Assembly: GCA_016795205.1 (NCBI GenBank)
Contig: JAEUHZ010000069.1
Span: forward strand, 1 to 64,000
Direction of reading: 5' to 3'
Length of the DNA stretch: 64,000 nt
DNA from: Planctomycetota bacterium
Lineage (GTDB): Bacteria > Planctomycetota > UBA1135 > GCA-002686595
Part shown: positions 16,039-24,502 of the stretch, piece by piece
Layout of the letters: each line of letters begins with the position of its first letter
Numbering within the stretch: position 1 is the first letter of the stretch
Notes under the pieces: model-generated
The model's database searches: none
What the model was told of the DNA's origin: nothing
What the model saw: only the letters and a program-made list of their open reading frames with translations
Position numbers and translations under genes: made by a program

Positions 16039-18243
16039 CTAGCGCGGCTGGCGCTCGACCCGCCCCGAGCCCTCGGTAATGCTGAGCGCGGCGTCGAGCG
16101 GCACGTCGGTGAAGGTCTCCACGCTGCCGCTGCGCGGCCAGCGCACGCGCAGGGCCGTGACCCGCTCCGCGCGACCGAGCCCGATCTCCTGCCGCAGCGG
16201 ATTGCAGCCGAAGCTCCCCCCGGTGCCGACGGTGCGGTGGATCGTGCGCCGCGCGCCGGCCGCCTCGACCTCGACCTCGATGCGCGCGCCGACGCCGAAC
16301 CGATTCGCGTCCGCGCCCACGAGGCGCACCTTGATCCAGCGGTTGCCGAAGCCGGGATTCCTGAACAGCACGTTGCCGTACGCATCGCCGGGGTACGCGC
16401 CGCCGACGCGCTCGAACAGGTCGAGATCGCCGTCCCCGTCGAGGTCCGCGATCACGACCCCGTGCCCCTTCTGGAGGTGGCCCGTCCCGGACGCCGTCGT
16501 GACGTCCGCGAACCGCCGGCCGGCGACGTTCTTGAGGAGCAGGTTCGGCACGAGGCCCTCGTAGAACGGGTAGCCCGTGCCGAGGTAGAGGTCCTCGTAG
16601 CCGTCGCCGTCGACGTCGCCGCAGTTGATCCCCATTGGAAGGGGTGCGCGCGCGAGTCCGGCCGACTCGCCGACTTCGGTGAAGCCCCCGCGACCATCGC
16701 CGCGGTAGAGGCGCATGCGCTCGCCGCGCTGGGGGAGTCCCAGGTAGCCGGCCGCCACGTCGGCAACCGACGGGGGGGAATTCGGTCCGCCGAAGCCGGC
16801 GACCCACAGGTCGAGGTGGCCGTCCTGGTCCTGATCGAACGCGATGCAGCCGAAGCCTGAGAACGGCAATCCGACCCCGGCCGCGCGCGCGACGTCCTCG
16901 AACGTGCCATCACCGCGGTTGCGGTAGAGGCGGTTGGGGGCCGCCATGTTCGACACGTACAGGTCGGGGAAGCCGTCCTCGTCGAAGTCGGCCCACACGG
17001 CGCCCTTCGCGTAGCGGTCGTTGGTGACGCCCGCCTCGCGCGCCCGGTCGACGAAGCGCCCGTCGCCCTGGTTCTGGAAGAGTTGGCTCGGGTACTTCCC
17101 GCCCTCGGACTCGTGCCCGACGAAGAGGTCGAGATCGCCGTCGCGGTCGTAGTCGGCCCAGCACGCGGTCTGCCCCGGCGCCGCGAGCACGCCGAGCCCC
17201 GCCGCGTAGGTGACGTCCACGAAGCGCCCGCGCCCGTCGTTCTGCAGCAGCGAGTTGACGTGCTCGCCGCCGTCGCGCCACCACGCGCCGCGCATCACGT
17301 AGACGTCCACGTCCCCGTCGCCGTCGTAGTCCGCCGTCGCCACGTTGAGACCGCCGAAGAGCCCGGTCAGGTTGGCCTCCGCGGAGCGGTCGACCCACGC
17401 ACCCTCGGAGGTGCGCAGGTAGAGCCGCGGCGCGCCGGCCGTGTCCGAGTTCGTGACGAGGAGGTCGGTGAGGAGGTCGCCGTCGAAATCCTCGGCCGCC
17501 GCGCCTCCGGCCAGCATCTCGTCGTCGAGGCCGAGGTCCGTGGCGACCTCTTCGAAGTGCGGGAACTCGGCCTCGGACGCGAACGCCGAGGGCGGGACGC
17601 GCCAACGCTCGGGCACGCCCACGGGCCACGACCCGAGCGTCATGTGCGCCAAGTTGAGCGTCCAGCGCGCCTGCAACGCTTGCATCGAGCTCGGCGGCGA
17701 CAGCTCCAGCACGCGCGTGAAGTCGCGGATCGCGGCCTCGGAGCCGGCGCGCTCGGAATGACGGCCGCTCTCCTGGATCGGCAGGATGCAACTGCCCTTC
17801 GTCCTCCGCGCGCAGCAGTTGCGGTCCTCGCCGCGCCGCAGGTGCGCGACTCCGCGGCGGAAGTGCGCCTCGGCCACGGTCTCCGACGGCACGCCTGCTC
17901 CAACTCGCCCGAGGACCGCGAGCGCCAGGTCGTAGCGCGCGATCGCCTCGTCGACGCGGCCCAGGCGCAGGAGCTCGAGCCCCAGCGCGAGCGCGAGCCG
18001 GAAGCGCTCGCTCTCGCGCTCCCCCCCGGGGATCGCGTCGAGGTCGCGCGCGAGGTCCTCGACGACCTTCTCGCCCAGGTACAGGTTCGTGCGCCGAGCG
18101 ACGGCCTCGTAGCGCGCCAGCGTCTCGAGCATCCTGCGGTGACCGGCTGCTGCGGAGTCGGGGCCGTCGCCGAGCGGCGGTCCCGGATCTTGCGCGAGGA
18201 CGGCCAAGCCGGTGAGGAACAGCAGGCAGATGGAGTGGGTCAC
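16039..18243 (-). CDS. CRTAC1-family secreted protein: TPR, FG-GAP/VCBS repeats and ASPIC/UnbV domain (734 aa)
   Basis: A secreted protein with signal peptide MTHSICLLFLTGLAVLAQ. Residues 40-200 are tetratricopeptide-like helices with the inserted Cys motif 'RNCCARRTKGSCILPI' (Cys 143, 144, 152) followed by 'GRHSERAGSEAAI', which matches the Cys/His insert (NC..C/H...SC..PI...G.H) found in this protein group. Residues 230-640 hold about seven FG-GAP/VCBS beta-propeller repeats with Ca-binding loops such as DYDGDGDVD, DYDRDGDLD, DFDEDGFPD and DLDGDGDLD. The C-terminus (about 645-720) is an ASPIC/UnbV domain ('RWIKVRLVGADANRFGVGARIEV'). The family is very abundant in planctomycetes and acidobacteria; function is unknown, probably binding of glycans or proteins outside the cell. 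Convergent or tandem partner genes are not obvious. Confidence 0.92.
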   Translation of the reverse strand: MTHSICLLFLTGLAVLAQDPGPPLGDGPDSAAAGHRRMLETLARYEAVARRTNLYLGEKVVEDLARDLDAIPGGERESERFRLALALGLELLRLGRVDEAIARYDLALAVLGRVGAGVPSETVAEAHFRRGVAHLRRGEDRNCCARRTKGSCILPIQESGRHSERAGSEAAIRDFTRVLELSPPSSMQALQARWTLNLAHMTLGSWPVGVPERWRVPPSAFASEAEFPHFEEVATDLGLDDEMLAGGAAAEDFDGDLLTDLLVTNSDTAGAPRLYLRTSEGAWVDRSAEANLTGLFGGLNVATADYDGDGDVDVYVMRGAWWRDGGEHVNSLLQNDGRGRFVDVTYAAGLGVLAAPGQTACWADYDRDGDLDLFVGHESEGGKYPSQLFQNQGDGRFVDRAREAGVTNDRYAKGAVWADFDEDGFPDLYVSNMAAPNRLYRNRGDGTFEDVARAAGVGLPFSGFGCIAFDQDQDGHLDLWVAGFGGPNSPPSVADVAAGYLGLPQRGERMRLYRGDGRGGFTEVGESAGLARAPLPMGINCGDVDGDGYEDLYLGTGYPFYEGLVPNLLLKNVAGRRFADVTTASGTGHLQKGHGVVIADLDGDGDLDLFERVGGAYPGDAYGNVLFRNPGFGNRWIKVRLVGADANRFGVGARIEVEVEAAGARRTIHRTVGTGGSFGCNPLRQEIGLGRAERVTALRVRWPRSGSVETFTDVPLDAALSITEGSGRVERQPR

Positions 18244-18367
18244 GTGCGCGAGGTCGGGGAGCGTGCGAAGTCCCCGGTCGTAGACTCAGCGTGATCCGAC
18301 GCGCAGCACGCGCCAGTGCAAACACGCGAGATCGAGATCATAGATGCCCGCCGCGCACGCGTACAGT

Positions 18368-19525
18368 CTATGCGTTGGCCGGGCTGCCTCGCGCGGCCGA
18401 GCGCCACACCTCGCGGTGCGCGGCGAGCATGGTCTCGAACCCGTAGTCGCGCAGCGCCTTCTCGCGGTTCGCGCGACCGAGCCGAGCGCGCTCGTCGGCG
18501 TCGCGGAGCAGTGCGGTCAAGCGCTCGGCCAGCGGCCAGGCGGTCTCGCGCTCGTCGAGGCCGAGCACCCATCCGTCCTGTCCTGGGGCCAGCATCGCGC
18601 GCACGTCGCCCACGTCGGTCGACACGACCGGCAGCGCGCTGGCCATGGCCTCGACGAGCGCGATCGGCATCTGCTCGGTGTCCGACGAGATGCAGAACAG
18701 GTCGAGCGCGCGGTAGTGCTCGCGCGGGTCCTGGACGTGCCCCGTGAAATGCGTGCGGCCGTAGAGCGTCGGCGTCTTCGCGGCCAGCTCCTCGCAAGCC
18801 GCACGCTCGGGCCCGTCGCCCAGGACCAGGAAATGGGCCCCGAGCTCCGGGTCCACGCGTGCGGCGGCCTGCAGGAAGCGCAGCGGGTTCTTCTCGGGCC
18901 GCAGGTGCCCGACCCAACCCACGAGCGGCGCGCGCGCCGGGATGCCCAGCCGGTGCCGCAGCGACGGTCGCCCATCCGCGGGCTGGAAGCGCGCCAGGTC
19001 GATCCCGTTGGGGATGCACGCGACCTGCTCCGCAGCGAGCTTCCAGCGCTCGCGCGCGATGTGCTCCAGCCGGCGCGAGGGCACGATCACGCGGTGCACG
19101 CGCGGCAGCACCAGGCGGCGCGCCCACACCCGGCGCGCCTTGAACTCGCGCGCCTCGTCCTGGTTGAAGCCGTCCTCGTGGTGGATCACGCGGCCGTAGC
19201 GCAGCGAGCGCGCCGCGATCACGGCGTCGAACGCGCCCCAGTTGTAGGTCAAGAGCGCGCTGGGACGCAGCTCGACGAGCAACGCGCGCATGCGGCGCAG
19301 CGTCGCCCAGGACCCGGCGCGTGGCGGCGCCTCGAGCAGCCGCACGTCGTACTTGCCCGAGAAGAGCGCGGCCGCGTCGAGACGCCCGTCCATGGCCACG
19401 ATCGAGTGCCGGAACTCGTGGCCGGCACCCTCGATGAGCCGCACTGCGCGCGTCTCGGGGCCCGCGGGCACGAAGGTCGAGAAGACGTGCAGGAGGTGCG
19501 GCTGGGTGCGGGCCACGCGGGGCAC
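18368..19525 (-). CDS. GT4-family glycosyltransferase, 385 aa
   Basis: Two Rossmann-like halves typical of GT-B retaining transferases. N-terminal acceptor half: 'HVFSTFVPAGPETRAVRLIEG' and 'VIHHEDGFNQDE'. C-terminal donor half: 'IPNGIDLARFQP', 'VGWVGHLRPEKNPLRFLQAAA', 'LVLGDGPERAACEELAA' and the EX7E motif region 'FCISSDTEQMPIALVEAMASALPVVSTDVGDVRAML'. These are clear GT4/WcaJ-associated signatures. It would transfer a sugar from a nucleotide donor, probably in exopolysaccharide or glycolipid synthesis. It stands alone, divergent from the small nucleotidyltransferase module. Confidence 0.9.
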   Translation of the reverse strand: MPRVARTQPHLLHVFSTFVPAGPETRAVRLIEGAGHEFRHSIVAMDGRLDAAALFSGKYDVRLLEAPPRAGSWATLRRMRALLVELRPSALLTYNWGAFDAVIAARSLRYGRVIHHEDGFNQDEAREFKARRVWARRLVLPRVHRVIVPSRRLEHIARERWKLAAEQVACIPNGIDLARFQPADGRPSLRHRLGIPARAPLVGWVGHLRPEKNPLRFLQAAARVDPELGAHFLVLGDGPERAACEELAAKTPTLYGRTHFTGHVQDPREHYRALDLFCISSDTEQMPIALVEAMASALPVVSTDVGDVRAMLAPGQDGWVLGLDERETAWPLAERLTALLRDADERARLGRANREKALRDYGFETMLAAHREVWRSAARGSPANA

Positions 19526-19567
19526 TTCCTACCAGGACGGGGGCCTCGATCCAGCCTCCGGACTGGC

Positions 19568-19573
19568 TAGAAT
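19568..19573 (+). promoter_or_regulatory. -10-like TAGAAT before the AbiEii-like module
   Basis: TAGAAT ends ten bases before the CTG codon at 19583, and TG lies two bases upstream of it. Transcription would start at about 19580, nearly at the first possible codon of the small frame, so its mRNA may be (almost) leaderless. Confidence 0.4.
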
Positions 19574-19582
19574 CGAGGCACC

Positions 19583-19822
19583 CTGCAGGCACACGACACG
19601 ACGAGCCCGCCCCCCGGCTACGAGCTCCAGTCGCCGGACTCGTCGTACTGGGCCGAGGCACTCCAGTTCCGCCGCTGGCGCTCCATGGATTTCGAAGCCA
19701 AAGCACGGCTAGCCGAGGACTGGCACCGCGCCGTGCACGAGCTGCAGATCGAAGCCCTGCGCCGCTCCCATCCTGGCGCGAACGAGCGCGAGCTCGAGCG
19801 CCTTGCGGCTGAAGCGCGCTAA
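19583..19822 (+). CDS. Small helical protein preceding an AbiEii-like nucleotidyltransferase (possible antitoxin or partner)
   Basis: The frame ending at TAA 19822 reads 'GYELQSPDSSYWAEALQFRRWRSMDFEAKARLAEDWHRAVHELQIEALRRSHPGANERELERLAAEAR'. The part 'AKARLAEDWHRAVHELQIEALRRSHPGANERELERLAAE' matches the short helical protein, pattern 'LRRxHPxAxExEIxR', that regularly stands just before DUF6036/AbiEii-type nucleotidyltransferase genes. In-frame stop TAG is at 19568, so the protein can only start at a non-ATG codon (CTG 19583 gives 79 aa) or at the ATG 19685 (45 aa); homologues I remember include residues before that ATG, favouring the longer version. Likely partner of the next gene, 50 bp downstream. 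Role as antitoxin is inference. Confidence 0.6.
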   Translation: MQAHDTTSPPPGYELQSPDSSYWAEALQFRRWRSMDFEAKARLAEDWHRAVHELQIEALRRSHPGANERELERLAAEAR

Positions 19823-19864
19823 GGGCGCGAGTTCCTGGCTGGCTTTCTCGTGAGCGGACGATCC

Positions 19865-19888
19865 GGAACATCGTGAGGACGATGTTCC
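19865..19888 (+). promoter_or_regulatory. Hairpin over the ribosome-binding site and start of the nucleotidyltransferase
   Basis: Perfect inverted repeat: arm GGAACATCGT (19865-19874), loop GAGG (19875-19878), arm ACGATGTTCC (19879-19888). The loop is a Shine-Dalgarno-like GAGG, and the ATG at 19882-19884 lies in the right arm. In RNA this would hide the start codon; in DNA it is a good operator palindrome. Either would autoregulate the gene. Confidence 0.65.
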
Positions 19889-20457
19889 AGGCCGCGCTCG
19901 ATGCGGCCGCGCTGTTCGAACGACTGGGCGTGCCCTACGTGCTCGTGGGCGGCTTGGCGACCATCGTGTATGGCGAGCCGCGCTCGACCCTGGACGTCGA
20001 CTTCGCCGTGCACATGAACGCCGAGCAGGCGCGGCGCCTGCCCGCGCTCGCGACACCGCAGTTCCTGGTCCAAGGGGAGTCGGCGCTCGAGGCCACGGCG
20101 CAGCACTCGCAGTTCAGCCTGGTCCATGCCGAGAGCTACGTGAAGGTCGACGTGCACGTGGTTCCGAGGAGCGGGATCCGCCAACTCGAGATCCAGCGCG
20201 GTCGTTGGCAGCGCCTGGGTCCGGGTCATCCCGACGAGATTCGCATCGCCACGCCCGAGGACGTCCTGCTGCAGAAGCGGCGCTGGTTCGCGGACGCCGA
20301 CGAGACCTCACAGAAGCAGTGGCGCGCTGTGCTGGGCATCCTCAAGGCGCGTGGCCACTCCTTGGATTCTGCGTACTTGCGAATCTGGGCGCGGGACCTG
20401 GGGATCGGCTCCGTGCTCGAACGCGCGGTCATCGCGGCCGGGCTGGGTGGCGCCTGA
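19873..20457 (+). CDS. AbiEii/DUF6036-type nucleotidyltransferase (191-194 aa)
   Basis: The N-terminus has the minimal nucleotidyltransferase core: 'YVLVGGLATIVYGEPRSTLDVDFAV', that is GG-x-A followed by D-x-D (DVD). The C-terminal part 'ATPEDVLLQKRRWFADADETSQKQWRAVLGILKARG...LDSAYLRIWARDLGI' is typical of the AbiEii/AbiGii toxin-like and DUF6036 families. Relatives act as toxins by adding nucleotides to tRNA or other targets; most members are untested. Two starts are possible: GTG 19873 and ATG 19882; I favour 19882 because GAGG in the hairpin loop precedes it, although the spacing is short. It follows a small helical partner gene by 50 bp, a toxin-antitoxin-like arrangement. Confidence 0.78.
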   Translation: MRTMFQAALDAAALFERLGVPYVLVGGLATIVYGEPRSTLDVDFAVHMNAEQARRLPALATPQFLVQGESALEATAQHSQFSLVHAESYVKVDVHVVPRSGIRQLEIQRGRWQRLGPGHPDEIRIATPEDVLLQKRRWFADADETSQKQWRAVLGILKARGHSLDSAYLRIWARDLGIGSVLERAVIAAGLGGA

Positions 20458-20669
20458 GGCGCGAGCGGGCCGCCGCCCTGGTCGCGCAACGGGGGGCCAC
20501 TCGGGTGCGCCCGAGTCGACCCGCCAGCGGGCTCCTGAGTCTCGGGTCCGCCCGTGACCAGACCGCGCGTCGGCGCTCGGCGCATGGGAGCATGGAGCGC
20601 ACAGCTCGACCCGGCTTCGGGCGGCGCGGACCGCGCCCGATCCGGCGGCCCACAGCCCACCCAACCACG

Positions 20670-21905
20670 ATGCGAACCCTGACCGCTCTCGCCTGCGCCG
20701 CGGCGTGCGCCGCTGCGGCGGCCTGTGCCACGTCCGCGCCTGCCCCGGGTTCGACGCGCCTCGACCCTTCCAAGCAGCAGGTCGTGCTCTCCGAACGTGC
20801 CGGCTGGCGTGCCGACCTCGTCCACGACCAGGGCGACGTCGGCATCTGGACCGTCAAGGCCTTCGACCTGTTCCCGCAGTACGGCACCCCCGAGCTCGTG
20901 AGCCTGGACGACCGGGGCCGCGCGCTGATCCATGTCTCCTACAGCGGCAAGTGGACGACCACCACGCTGCAGGCCGACGGCGCCTGGCTCGGCGGGCTCG
21001 ACCTCGGCGACGTCGACCCGCGCGTGACGGGTCGCGAGCTCTACACGGGCGGGAAGAGCGGGAACGTGTACGAGATCGTGCCCTACCCAGACGGCGGCTT
21101 GGACCAGCGGCGCATCGCCAACCTGGGCCGGCGCGAGGTCCACACGCTGGTCGTGGCCGACGTGCTGCCGCGCGCGGGCCTGGAGCTGTTGGCGTTCACG
21201 AGTCCCGGCGGGCTGTACGTCCTGGCGCCGCGGACGGACGGGCTCGACGGCTTCGAGACGCTGCTCCACGAGGAGCTCGGCGGGCGCGTGCGCGATGCGC
21301 TGCTCTTGCCCGTGATCGCAGGCGCTGCGCCGGAGATCGCCACGGTCAGTCGTGCCGGCGCGCTCGAGATCCTGAGCTTCCCGGGCGAAGAGCCGCGCTG
21401 GACGCGCGTGCACTCCCTCGCACAGGGACGCGGGCGGCTGGCACTCGCACCGGGCTCGACGCCTGCGCGCTGCGTGCTCTACACGACGGCCGACGACGGC
21501 ACGATCTGGCGCCACGAGCGTGCAGCCGGCCTGTGGCACGACGAGCTCGTGTACGCCGGCCCGCCGGGACCGCGCGGCCTCGCCGCGGGTCGGTTCGCAG
21601 CCGACCCGGCGCTCGAGACGCTGGTCGTGTGCGGCTACGGCGCGGAGGTCGAGCTCCTGACGCGCGGCCCCGACGGCTGGACCGTCGAGACGATCTTCGT
21701 CGACCGCGACCAGGGCCATTGGATCACGACCTGCGAGGTCGATGGCCGCAATGGCACCGACGAGATCGCCCTGTCCGGCTACGGCGGACGCGTCGTGCTC
21801 CTGTCGCGGGCCGCCGGTTTCGGGCTCGGCCACGCGCTGGCGCGCCCCGGCCCGGCGGAGCGCGCCGTCGCGTCTCCCGCCGCGCCGCAGGGCGCGCAGC
21901 GCTGA
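20670..21905 (+). CDS. Lipoprotein with beta-propeller-like repeats, unknown function (411 aa)
   Basis: The N-terminus MRTLTALACAAACAAAAACATS is a signal with a likely lipidated Cys at 19. The body shows repeated stretches such as 'LVSLDDRGRALIHVSY', 'GLDLGDVDPRVTGRELYTGGKSGNVYEI', 'LVVADVLPRAGLELLAFTSPGGLYVL' and 'TTCEVDGRNGTDEIALSGYGGRVVLLSR', which look like degenerate FG-GAP/VCBS propeller blades (D-x-D/N-G-x-x-E-L pattern). No enzyme motif is visible. It stands between the nucleotidyltransferase module and the convergent S9 peptidase gene; 18 bp separate the two stops. An outer-face binding or sensing role is only a guess. Confidence 0.65.
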   Translation: MRTLTALACAAACAAAAACATSAPAPGSTRLDPSKQQVVLSERAGWRADLVHDQGDVGIWTVKAFDLFPQYGTPELVSLDDRGRALIHVSYSGKWTTTTLQADGAWLGGLDLGDVDPRVTGRELYTGGKSGNVYEIVPYPDGGLDQRRIANLGRREVHTLVVADVLPRAGLELLAFTSPGGLYVLAPRTDGLDGFETLLHEELGGRVRDALLLPVIAGAAPEIATVSRAGALEILSFPGEEPRWTRVHSLAQGRGRLALAPGSTPARCVLYTTADDGTIWRHERAAGLWHDELVYAGPPGPRGLAAGRFAADPALETLVVCGYGAEVELLTRGPDGWTVETIFVDRDQGHWITTCEVDGRNGTDEIALSGYGGRVVLLSRAAGFGLGHALARPGPAERAVASPAAPQGAQR

Positions 21906-21923
21906 AGCGCTCCGGCGCGCCGC

Positions 21924-24386
21924 TCAACGCCCGCCGGGGCGCGAGGGCGTCGGCGACGCGGCCTCGACCGGTGCCGGTTCCGGCGCGCGCTCCGTGCGCG
22001 GCGGCGCGTCGCGCACGTGCGCGTCGAGCCACTCGATCGTCTCCGCCACGCAGTGCAGGACCGACTCGCGCGCGCGGTAGCCGTGCGACTCCTCGGGCAG
22101 CATGACCAGACGCGCCTTGCCGCCATTGCCCTGGATCGCGGCGAACATGCGCTCGGACTGCAGCGGGAACGTGCCGGTGTTGTCGTCCTTCGCCCCGTGG
22201 ATCAGGAGCAGCGGCTCGTCGACCTGGTGGGCCGCGAGGAACGGTGACAGCTCCAGGTAGCTCCGCGGTGCCTTCCACAGCGTGCGGCGCTCGCTCTGGA
22301 AGCCGAACGGCGTCAGCGTGCGGTTGTAGGCGCCGCTGCGCGCCACGCCGGCGCGGAACAGGTTCGTGTGGGCCAGGAGGTTCGCGGTCATGAAGGCCCC
22401 GTAGCTGTGCCCGCCCACGGCGCAGCGCTCTGGATCGACGATCCCGCGCTGTGCGAGCGCCGTGATCGCGGCCTCGGCGTTCCAGGCGATCTGCGCGAGG
22501 AACGTGTCGTTGACGGTCTCGGGGTCGCCGACGACCGGCATCGCGGCCTCGTCGAGCACGGCCCAGCCGTGCAGCGCGAGCAGGATCGGCGACGGCCCGC
22601 GCACGCGCACGAAGCGGTGGGGCGAGCCGGCGACCTGTCCAGCGGTCGACGCGTCCGTGAACTCGTTGGGATAGGCCCACAGGAACAGCGGCAGGCGCTG
22701 GCCCTCCTCACGCTGCCGCGGCAGGTACAGGCGGCCCGAGAGCGTGACGCCGTCCTGGCGCTGGAAGCGCACGAACTCGACCTGCAGCGTCCGCAGGCGC
22801 GGTTGCGGGTCGGGGAAGCTGGTCAGCGCGCGCAGCGCGCCCGTCTCCAGGTCGCGCAGGCGGAAGTTGGGCGGCTCCGTCGGGCTCTCGTGGGACGTGA
22901 CGATCGCGGGCTTGCGCACCGCCGAGCTCGTGGCGATCGCCGTCACGGTCTCGTAGACGCCCTCGCCACAGCGCCACAGCCGCTCGGTGGCGCGCGACTG
23001 CAACGAGTAGCGGTCCAAGAACGGCCGAGCGCCGTCGTCCGTCGCGCCCTGGCCGACGCGGTAGAGGTACTCGCCATCCTGCCGCACGATCCGCGTGCCG
23101 AGCGGGCCCAGCGTGCTGGCGAACGCGCCGGGATCCGCGTAACGGTCGTTCTGGTTGCGGTCGTCGACCGTGATCGACTCGCCGGTCGCGGGGCGCACGA
23201 TGCGCGCGCGGGTCCAGCGCCGGTCGCGGTCGTACTCGGTGGCCAGGAAGACCTCGGGGTTGGCGAAGAAGCGCAGGCCGCGCGCGCGCCACTCCAGCGT
23301 CAGGAACGGCCGCGCGGCCGAGCTGAACGGCGTGGGTAGGCGGAACCAGCGATCGCGGTGCTCGGCCTTGGCGGCTGGGTCACCGCCGTCCAACGCTTCG
23401 ACCCACACGAGCGTGGCGGGCTCGCTGGACGCCCATTGGACGTCGCGCGGACCGAGCGGCACGCCCTCCATGGGGATCGCGTCGGACAGCGGTCGCTTCA
23501 CGACGGTGGCCAGCACCCGGCCCTCGAGGTCCCAGACCTCGATCGTCTGCGGGAAGCGCGACCAGGGCAGCACGTAGGAATACGGCCGCTCGAGGCGCGT
23601 GACGAGCAGGTGCACGCCGTCGGGCGACGGCTCGACCGCGACGTGCAGCGCGGCCTTGCCGATGGCGCGCACGCGGTTCGCATCGAGCTCGACGAGCGCC
23701 ACACGGCTGTGGGCGTGCCAGTCGAACAGGCGCTCGTCCTCGGCATCCTTGAGCAGGTCCTGGTACGTGCGCAGCGGCGTCGCGCGCCCGGCGGACTCCT
23801 GCACCGCCGGTCCGCGCGGCGCGGCGGGCCGCACGGGGGCCGGCTCGCGCTCGGGCGGGACGAGCTTGACGACCAGGCCCTCGCCGTCGGCGAACCACTC
23901 GAAGGCCGAACCCAGGACGCCGTTCAGCCCCGCGACGATGCGCTTGGGCGCGAGCTCGCGCATGTCCTGCGCCCACAGCTCCGTGCCGGAGTCGGTCGCG
24001 ACCGTGAACGCGAAGCGCGACCCGCGCGGCGACCACGAGACGCCGCCGATGCGCGTGCCCTCGGGGAGCGGCACGCGCCGTTCCGTGCCCTCCGCGATCG
24101 ACTTCAAGACCAGCCCGCGGGCGAACGAGACCTGGTGCGGCATGGACAAGGCCGGGTCGATGCGCGACCCGGCCAGCGGGACCCACGGCCGCGCGACCTC
24201 CGCGATCGAGGGCATCGCCGGTCGCTCGACGAGCAGCATCCAGCGCCCGTCGGGCGAGACCTCGACGTCGGGCGTGGGCGCGGCGTCGAGGACCTCGACG
24301 ATCTCCGGCGGGGGCTCGCGGTAGCCGTCCTGGGCGGATGCGGCGGGCGCGGCGGCGAGCAGGGCGAGGAGGGCGCGTGTGTGCAT
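21924..24386 (-). CDS. S9D-type glutamyl endopeptidase (prolyl oligopeptidase family), secreted, 820 aa
   Basis: Signal peptide MHTRALLALLAAAPAASA, then a beta-propeller half and a C-terminal alpha/beta-hydrolase half. The catalytic triad is visible: Ser661 in GHSYGAF, Asp734/735 in 'LIHGAKDDNTGTFP', His768 in 'PEESHGYR'. The stretch 'VARSGAYNRTLTPFGFQSERRTLWKA' is specific to the glutamyl endopeptidase (GEP, S9D) subgroup known from chloroplasts and many bacteria. It would cleave peptides after Glu in the periplasm. The ATG at 24386 is supported by the signal peptide and by a TACAGT -10-like hexamer only 8 bp upstream, which suggests a leaderless transcript. Confidence 0.93.
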   Translation of the reverse strand: MHTRALLALLAAAPAASAQDGYREPPPEIVEVLDAAPTPDVEVSPDGRWMLLVERPAMPSIAEVARPWVPLAGSRIDPALSMPHQVSFARGLVLKSIAEGTERRVPLPEGTRIGGVSWSPRGSRFAFTVATDSGTELWAQDMRELAPKRIVAGLNGVLGSAFEWFADGEGLVVKLVPPEREPAPVRPAAPRGPAVQESAGRATPLRTYQDLLKDAEDERLFDWHAHSRVALVELDANRVRAIGKAALHVAVEPSPDGVHLLVTRLERPYSYVLPWSRFPQTIEVWDLEGRVLATVVKRPLSDAIPMEGVPLGPRDVQWASSEPATLVWVEALDGGDPAAKAEHRDRWFRLPTPFSSAARPFLTLEWRARGLRFFANPEVFLATEYDRDRRWTRARIVRPATGESITVDDRNQNDRYADPGAFASTLGPLGTRIVRQDGEYLYRVGQGATDDGARPFLDRYSLQSRATERLWRCGEGVYETVTAIATSSAVRKPAIVTSHESPTEPPNFRLRDLETGALRALTSFPDPQPRLRTLQVEFVRFQRQDGVTLSGRLYLPRQREEGQRLPLFLWAYPNEFTDASTAGQVAGSPHRFVRVRGPSPILLALHGWAVLDEAAMPVVGDPETVNDTFLAQIAWNAEAAITALAQRGIVDPERCAVGGHSYGAFMTANLLAHTNLFRAGVARSGAYNRTLTPFGFQSERRTLWKAPRSYLELSPFLAAHQVDEPLLLIHGAKDDNTGTFPLQSERMFAAIQGNGGKARLVMLPEESHGYRARESVLHCVAETIEWLDAHVRDAPPRTERAPEPAPVEAASPTPSRPGGR

Positions 24387-24393
24387 GACGCGT

Positions 24394-24399
24394 ACTGTA
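24394..24399 (-). promoter_or_regulatory. -10-like TACAGT for the S9D peptidase, probably leaderless
   Basis: Minus strand GGCTACAGTACGCGTC then ATG: seven bases separate the hexamer from the start codon, which places the transcription start at the ATG. -35 is not clear. Confidence 0.4.
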
Positions 24400-24502
24400 G
24401 CCAGGCGGGGTGAGGGTGCTCGACCCGGGCCCGCGGCCGGCAGTCCACTCTGCCGCTGCGCGCGCGGAATGGAGCCCGCGCCGCCGCTCGGCGGCGCGTC
24501 CC

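Noticed and set aside
18325-18370. Inverted CATAGA/TCTATG pair after the GT4 gene as a terminator
   Set aside because: Arms of only 6 bp about 30 bp apart, without a T tract.
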